Assembly (NCBI GenBank): GCA_000611775.1
Contig: KK106982.1
Span: 372,001 to 436,000, forward strand
DNA length: 64,000 nucleotides
Source: Umbilicaria muhlenbergii
Taxonomy: Eukaryota > Ascomycota > Lecanoromycetes > Umbilicariales > Umbilicariaceae
Direction: 5' to 3'
Of the stretch, positions 57,265 through 64,000 are shown piece after piece (within the stretch, counting starts at the first letter, position 1; every line of letters starts with the position of its first letter). The notes under the pieces are model-generated. The model saw only the letters and a list, made by a program, of their open reading frames with translations, was not told the origin of the DNA and ran no database searches. The translations under genes were made by a program, and so were the position numbers.

Positions 57265-59020
57265 TTACACATCGCTGTATGCAGTCGCAGCAAGGACGCC
57301 TGCGCCAACAATACCTCCATCCGAGGCTTCTCGCAATACGACTGTAGTACCCGCATTGTAGGGCAGGGCGCGTTCTAGTAGTAAGTTTATGTTTTTCTGG
57401 ATAGCATTCTTGAAACGCGGATACTGCGTTATTAGTCCTCCAGTGTATGCAACAACAAGTTCAGAGTCAAAGTTTGGGTGCATTTCTTGCTCCACAGCGA
57501 AGGGATTATCGCGCTCATCGTCGTTTAGACTGAGCTCTCCAGTACAAGTTAGCAGACCGATAACAGCTGCCCCAATCATTGCGGCCGATCTTCGCTCAAC
57601 AATAAGAGTAATCTGCTGTATAGCTCCCGAGTATTCTGGGGTCCACGTCCAAGTACCCGGCCCAGCGCTTTCAGGGTTCGAGTTTAAAGTTGTTGCCAAT
57701 TGGCCGGCATCTTCGGCTCCTGCAACAACTGTGGCCAGGAAGGTAGTAGACAAGGCGTTGCGTCGGCCCAGCAGAGCTGGTAATGAGGCTCCAATGACCC
57801 CACAACCACGTGTGAGCCAATCCACAAACACAAGCCTGACAAGTTCGCCGAGGTAGCGACCCGCGACCATGTATTCGAAAGGCTGAAATCCAGGGGCATC
57901 GGTGGCTTTGTTAAGCATCATATCCCACCTTGTAATAAGGTCAAGTTCTCGGAGCGGACCAGCGGCGCCGTTAATAGTCCACTCTGTGTTTATTATTACC
58001 TCGTCTTCAATCGGTCGAGGCTTCTTTGATAGTGAGTGGGACGGTCGCTTCGACGGATGTAAAGACTCCAACTTCATCGGAATGGTAGCGTTACAACCAG
58101 TGCCGACAATCAAACCCATAGCAACCCTACTTAGAGGTTCCGATTTCACTGAATATGCAAGCGAGGCTAAAGTGGCTACCGTGTCGTTGGTGATGGCCGC
58201 AATCTTCACTTGAGGCAAAGCCACCGACTTGCTTCTGTGTCCGTTGATAAGGGCTTTCTTCGTATGCCTTTCATAGCCTGCTAGTAACATCGCTCCAAGA
58301 TTCATGTTCGTTGTGATGGCAAATCCTTTGCCCATGGGCATGAGTGTAGCTTCGGCTAGGGATTTTTGTCTGGTCAAAGCTTAGTTTGGTCATAATCCAG
58401 TTATGATTGAGTGGCGCTTGCAGGAGCTTGCGAGGAATGGAGCAGTCACGGTCGAAGTATGGGATACATCGAGATACAAGTGCTAATGGACAACGAGTGC
58501 AGACATACATCATTGGAAAGCTGAATGTAATGCCCATGGCAATTTCTCCTGATCCATGTATCCCCAGAGACAGTTCCTCGATCACGCTAGCTGTCACCAC
58601 TTCTGCAACACAGTCTCCCAGCCAGTAAAAGAGGTCTTCAGCCCGATCCATCTTGAGGTGTTCCCCAATGGGCCAAGATCGCTCATGAGACCGCCGGACT
58701 GGTGGTGCCAGTCCATGGCCTTTAGAAGCCAGCGCTGCACCAGAAGATGTCCCATTTGACATGCTAGTTAGCGCTCCATCTTGATTCGCCCCGAGTAGTT
58801 CAACAAAGCCAACACGGAGATTCGTTCCTCCAAGATCTATTGCTAGGAATTTACCAGTTTCCTCGCCCGTTGGAAGACTCGTGACGGGTGTTGGCAAGAA
58901 CTGCTCGGTTGAGTTAAGTGCCAGATGCTTGTATGTTCCCGAGAATAGACTTGCAAGGCGATAAAGCTTTTCGCCATCAATGTTGAATGGGGACAACCAT
59001 TGATCCAAGTCTGCGCTCAT
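57265..59020 (-). CDS. Atypical hexokinase-family protein
   Basis: Exons 59020-58509 and 58369-57265 close at 538 residues. The ATP-phosphate motif FLAIDLGGTNLRVGFVEL, the catalytic-Asp block AAITNDTVATLASLAY and the second glycine motif LIVGTGCNATIPM are present. A conserved Glu region (NTEWTINGAAGPL) and PFEYMVAGRYLGELVRLVF are also there. The sugar-contact motif, usually SFPxxQ..LxxWTKGF, reads SFPMIQKSLAEATLMPMGKG, so the Trp and Thr are replaced while the Lys remains. This resembles the regulatory-type fungal hexokinase-like proteins (XprF/HxkC group, from memory), whose members are thought to lack sugar kinase activity. No signal or membrane segment. A true kinase is not ruled out. Confidence 0.87.
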
Positions 59021-59824
59021 GCTCGTCGCTGACGTCTAATTATGGGAATCTTTAATCAAAATTGAACTCGCACAAATGAAAAGGAAAGAAATGACGGGGC
59101 GATGGATTCTTTGCACTCTTGTATGAAATTGCTTTGCGACCAGTCGCGTGTGCAACACGGCGCATCAATGTTACCTTGTACCTTAACGATGTGACCTTAA
59201 CAACAGTGCGGTTTTGGTTGACCAATGAGCATTAATGAGCGACGGTTATTGGTGCATTGAATCGTTACATCCATCATGTATACCTAAATGCGTGTAACAA
59301 GTTCTGTTGAAACAGTATCGCCATGAGATCGCCCCATTTTGGAGAGTCCAGATGCCAGAAAGGTACAAGGTCCAAGTGACAAGATACAAGATGGAAGAGG
59401 GAAGAAAAACTGGGCCTCAAGTACGAATTGACAGCAAAGAAGTCGGGTCTCATCGGTAACGAAGGCCGGCACTGTACGCATAAGGTAGGTTCAAACGCTG
59501 CCGAGGAGGCGGCAAGGCTTGGGGGGAGGCCCGGAGGCAGTTAATCCGTGCCGACGGGCGGAATGTCGTGCTTTTCGCTTTTTCCGATTTTGTCTGGCTC
59601 CGGGGAAGCGGCCAATCACAGGTGGCGGGGTCTTGGTCGTGAGTAGGTCATCAATAAAAAGTTCATCCGGAAATGCTGATTACATTATTAAGGTGAGGCA
59701 AGGGAACGGCACTGGGGCGTGTGTCGACACTCTACACTCTTCTCAACCTCTCCCTCCGTTCTTTCTTACCCCCAATCAGTCCTGACTGCTCTTAATCCGT
59801 CTCTGCCTCCATCAACCGAGCATC
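59021..59824. promoter_or_regulatory. Divergent promoter region of the hexokinase-like gene and MET5
   Basis: About 800 bp between two divergent start codons. The 100 bases before the MET5 ATG are CT-rich with a typical fungal leader. No specific operator was assigned. Confidence 0.45.
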
Positions 59825-62800
59825 ATGGGGTCAGTGACAGCAGCAGGCGAAGCTGGTATGCACAAATCTCTCCTCCCCGCCACTTACGTTGGCCGAGGGG
59901 CTCCCTTGACCCTGTTGTAGCTCTGCAGCTAATTCAACTCTTTCAGTGGCGAGAATCGCATACCTTTCTAGTGATCTTGTCCTGTCTGTCCAGCCTGCCC
60001 TGTCGATTGAATCGGAGTTTTCTACGCATCTACATGCTTTGGCCACGCAGAAGTTGCCGGGCATAGTTGCGAAGAATGGCCCGGAGGTCCGCGATTCTCA
60101 GGCAGTCTTCTCGAGCGTTCATCGCTGACGACTGCTACAGGTGCAATCATTAAGACACAATGTCGACCCCTTACTTTCGGCCTTCCAGCCTCTTCAGTCT
60201 GGGAAACTTGTTTCTGTTACCACTTCCTCCTCGATCCTGTTGTCCTCGGTTCCTCACCTCTACAAACTAGCGCAATACCCAATAGTCCTTCATGTCTCCT
60301 TACATCCTACAGACTACCCGGACTACTCTGAGATTACCTCGATTCGGCAATCAGGGTTCACCTTTCTACAATCCGAGACCTTGCAAGAGGCGCAGGACAT
60401 CGCTCTCTCGTCTCATGCCTTAGCAATAAAATCAGGCAAAGGGGTTATCCACTTTTTCGACATTACAAACTCGGCGAATGACGACGCTATCCGATTCGAG
60501 GATCGAGAGCTGGTACGCAGTGTGCTTGACGTCGATGCAGCGCGAGCATTACCAATAGTAGGCTCCGGGGGTTCAACACTTTACGTCGACAATGGAAGGA
60601 GGGCAGATATCACGGAAAGCAACTTTCCCACCGTACACGCTCATCGAGGCCAAAGTGGTGCGCTCAACGCTTCATCAGAGCAGCCAACGCCCAAGACGGG
60701 CAGCAGAGATGCATCTTCCGTTGGGTCATCCGTACGGGATAGCAGTGTGGATAGCAGGCCAAGTATGTCGTCGATGACATCGGTGGATTCAACGACAACC
60801 CGCCTCGTTAGCTCGGAGGATATTTTCAACTTTATCACTGGCATATGGTCGCAGATCCAGTCCGTCACCGGGCGAACGTACCAGCCTTTCGAATACTCAG
60901 GACCGGCTAGCGCAGAGTCTGCGTTGTTCATCTTCGGTTCAACCGGCTTGTTCGTAGACGAAATTCAAGCATCTGGCTCATCAGCCGAATTTGCCTCGGT
61001 AGGTATCATCACAGCACGCCTCTACCGGCCATGGCTAGGGACCAAGCTTATTGAATTAATACCATCCACGATAAAAAGGATAGCTGTTCTTGAACAGATT
61101 CGAAGAAAAACCACAAAGTGGGGTCCTATCCTCCTGGACATTCTCTCAACATTGAGGACAGGGTCTTCCACTGCTGGCGTACCACTCATAGTAGGGCATC
61201 AGCTTGGCTACATAGAACCAGCGACTGCCCGTCAGGCACTGCGTGGTATCTTCCAGAATCTCAATTCGCCTTCACCTGTTCAAAATCTGGAAGTGGGCAT
61301 TGCAGGAGGGCGTGAAAAAACGCCCCAAGGGTTCCAACTCCATCAGCCAAAGGTGGAGAACGCTTATATGAAGATTCTGGACCAAGTTTTTGGGCAAAGA
61401 CTTCACGTGGCAAACAGACAAGACGCTGCAGATGCTGGCATCTCTGCGACTATAGCTGCAAATCCCGAATTTGGATTTGGTTCTCTCCTTGCACGTATGG
61501 ATCATCGCAAGCGATTCGTTGGCGAGGTACAGGAAGCTGCAAAAGGTCGAGACTTTGTGACAGATGTGCCCCAACGCTGGCTGTCCAGCTGGGCACTGAA
61601 CGCGGAAGACCCCAAGAAGGCCAACAGCATGGCGCCGGAAGTCATCGCACGTCTTGGTACGGATGGCTCAAGGTTAGCCTCACAGCTGCTATCATTGAAA
61701 GGTTTGTTCTTCAAGGAATCACAGTGGCTGATTGGCTCCGATGCCTGGGCTTACGATCTCGGCAACTCTGGAGTGCATCATGTCATTGTCTCCGGCGCAA
61801 ATGTCAACATGTTGATCATCGACTCTCAGCCTTATTCTGAACGTGCAGCCGCCGATGCCGCGAGGAGAAAGAAGGATATTGGTCTCTACGCTATGAACTT
61901 CGGCAATGCTTACGTGGCATCAGTAGCTGTGTATAGCTCATATACTCAGGTCCTTGAGGCAATGATCGAAGCGGACGCTTTTGATGGGCCATCCGTGGTG
62001 GTAGCATATCTTCCATACAACAAGGAAGATGATTCTGCACTCACGGTCCTGCAAGAAACTAAAAAGGCTGTCGATCTCGGCTACTGGCCGCTGTATCGTT
62101 GGAATCCTGGTAATGATAAGGAAGAACCGAGTTTCCAACTTGACTCGGAGCGTATCAAGCAAGAACTCGAAGAGTTCCTGAGGAGGGACAACCATCTGTC
62201 ACAGCTGATGAGGAGACATCCTGATTTTTCGGCCAATCTCTCGGGATCTTATGGGAGCGAAGTGCGCGCTCTTCAAAAAAGGAAAGCAAAAGATGCGTAC
62301 AACGCGATGCTTGAGGGTCTTTATGGTGCTCCGTTGACTGTATTGTTTGCATCAGATAATGGTAACGCAGAGAGCCTTGCGAAGCGCTTAAGTAATCGAG
62401 GCAAAGCAAGAGGCCTGAAGACCATGGTCATGGCTATGGACGATTATCCTCTCGAGGATCTTGCAGGTGAAGAAAATGTAGTGCTAATTACCAGCACTGC
62501 TGGCCAAGGCGAATTCCCGCAGAATGGGCTTACATTCTGGAATGCCATCAAAGACATCGCTGATCTGGACCTGTCTCCGATAAGCTTCGCTGTCTTCGCA
62601 CTCGGCGATAGCCACTATTGGCCAAGGAAAGAGGACAAGATCTATTACAACAAGCCTGGAAAAGATCTTGATGCGAGAGTAGCATTCCTGGGAGGGAAGC
62701 GTCTCACGGACGTGGGCCTTGGAGACGATCAAGACCCCGATGGCTACCAGACTGGCTACGGTGAGTGGGAGCCGAAACTGTGGCAGGCTCTTGGCGTCGA

Positions 62801-64000
62801 CAAGGTGGAAGGACTGCCCGAAGAACCTCCTCCAATTACCAACGAGGATATCAAGATTCAGTCCAACTATCTCCGTGGCACGATCGCTGAAGGCCTCGAA
62901 GACAACACCACCGGAGCCATCTCGGCAGCCGACCAGCAACTGACAAAGTTCCATGGCACTTATATGCAGGATGACCGGGACCTTAGAGATGAACGTAAAG
63001 CCCAAGGTCTAGAACCAGCTTACTCTTTCATGATACGGTGCAGACTTCCAGGCGGTGTTGCATCGCCCTCTCAATGGATGCAAATGGATGCTATCAGCAG
63101 CTCGTGCGGCAACGAGACCATGAAGCTCACGACGCGGCAGACGTTTCAATTCCACGGTGTCGTGAAGGGCAAATTACGGCCGGCGATGCGCGCTATCAAT
63201 AAAGCCCTGATGACTACGATAGCCGCCTGCGGAGACGTCAATCGTAACGTCATGTGTAGCAGTCTGCCAGAGAAGTCTGCTTACCACCGCGATGTCCACC
63301 AGGTATCAGCCAAGATTAGCGACCATCTTCTGCCGTCGACCACCGCTTACCACGAGATCTGGCTAAAGGATGAAGACGACAAGAAAACCCAAATCGCTGG
63401 CGATGCGATCGTAGATCACGAACCCCTTTACGGCCCGACATACCTCCCTCGAAAGTTCAAGATCACCATCGCTATCCCACCCCACAACGATACAGATGTC
63501 TACGCGCACGATATTGGCCTGATTGCTATCAAGGGTGCTAATGGCCGCCTAGAAGGATTTAATGTCCTTGCAGGTGGAGGCATGGGTGTCACACATAACA
63601 ACAAGAAGACTTACCCGCGGACAGGAAGTATGCTGGGTTATGCATCCGCCGATAAAATTCATCACGTCTGCGAGAAGGTCATGCTTGTTCAACGCGACCA
63701 TGGCGATCGTAAAAACCGCAAGCACGCCCGTCTAAAGTACACCATGGACGACATGGGTGTTGACGTTTTCCGTGGCAAAGTCGAAGAATTGCTCGGTCAT
63801 AAATTTGAAGAACCTCGCTACTTCGAATTCAAATCCAACATTGACACTTTTGGGTGGCAAAAAGATGAAACAGGTCAGAACCACTTTACATTTTTCATTG
63901 AGAACGGTCGGATAGAAGACACGGCCGAATTTCCGATGAGAACTGGACTCCGTGAGATGGCCAAGGTGCACAAGGGCGAGTTCCGCTTAACAGGAAATCA
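59825..64000 (+). CDS. MET5: Sulfite reductase [NADPH] beta subunit, 3'-truncated by window
   Basis: Siroheme subunit that reduces sulfite to sulfide for cysteine and methionine synthesis. Exons 59825-59855, 59947-60086 and 60141 to the window end run open for 1343 residues without a stop. Exon 1 starts MGSVTAAGEA. The N-terminal half is the pyruvate-ferredoxin-oxidoreductase-like region (for example VLHVSLHPTDYPDY, SLLARMDHRKRFVGEVQEAA). A flavodoxin domain covers about residues 785-930: LTVLFASDNGNAESLAKRLS, VLITSTAGQGEFPQNG, FAVFALGDSHYWP. The sulfite/nitrite reductase domain begins about 990: MKLTTRQTFQFHGVVKGKL, CGDVNRNVMC, FNVLAGGGMGVTHNNKKTYP. The iron-sulfur cysteines expected further on lie beyond the window. 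No frame interruption was seen. Confidence 0.95.

Overview
The window reads as nuclear DNA of a filamentous ascomycete (Pezizomycotina, quite possibly Dothideomycetes; the class is an inference). Genes are close together on both strands. Nearly all have short introns (46-110 bp) with fungal donors and acceptors, 5' ends are CT-rich, and the gene set is typical: ergothioneine synthase Egt1, a PIR cell-wall protein, a Git3-type glucose receptor, CEF1, RPO41 and MET5. I rebuilt exon structures by hand. For almost every multi-exon gene the exon lengths close in frame and the joins restore family motifs. No transposon, LTR element, rRNA or CRISPR array was recognised.

Layout. 1-6.6 kb: intergenic DNA, a thioredoxin with an expanded in-frame N-terminal repeat, an OTU-type deubiquitinase and a D-amino-acid oxidase. 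7-13.4 kb: nuclear housekeeping genes, namely ESF2 (ribosome biogenesis), CEF1/CDC5 (spliceosome), a three-exon 104-residue small protein and a SUN-domain nuclear envelope protein. 14.4-20.1 kb: a UCH deubiquitinase divergent from PEX12, then a Git3-type receptor. 21.3-24.9 kb: a serine beta-lactamase-fold hydrolase with a 10-nt microexon, and a TMEM19/DUF92 membrane protein with a GC-AG intron. 24.9-28.9 kb: mostly non-coding, around a PIR wall protein. 28.9-38.3 kb: egt1, two uncharacterised low-complexity, probably nuclear, proteins and the DcpS scavenger decapping enzyme (second GC-AG intron). 38.9-49 kb: two neighbouring TPR-like proteins, a class II aldolase-family protein, an MDR dehydrogenase/quinone reductase and an aldehyde dehydrogenase. 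49.7-54.2 kb: mitochondrial RNA polymerase RPO41. 54.8-57 kb: two inverted paralogous genes for small secreted cysteine-rich proteins. 57.3-59 kb: an atypical hexokinase. 59.8 kb to the end: MET5 (sulfite reductase beta subunit), cut by the window edge.

The genes do not form one obvious metabolic cluster; most are conserved single-copy housekeeping genes. The accessory-looking parts are the thioredoxin repeat, the secreted cysteine-rich pair with its flanking repeats, the PIR gene and the long intergenic tracts around 25-29 kb and 45-47.5 kb. The most novel items are the coding minisatellite with a duplicated splice donor in the thioredoxin gene, and the secreted cysteine-rich pair sharing both a cysteine spacing and a phase-2 intron inside the signal peptide.
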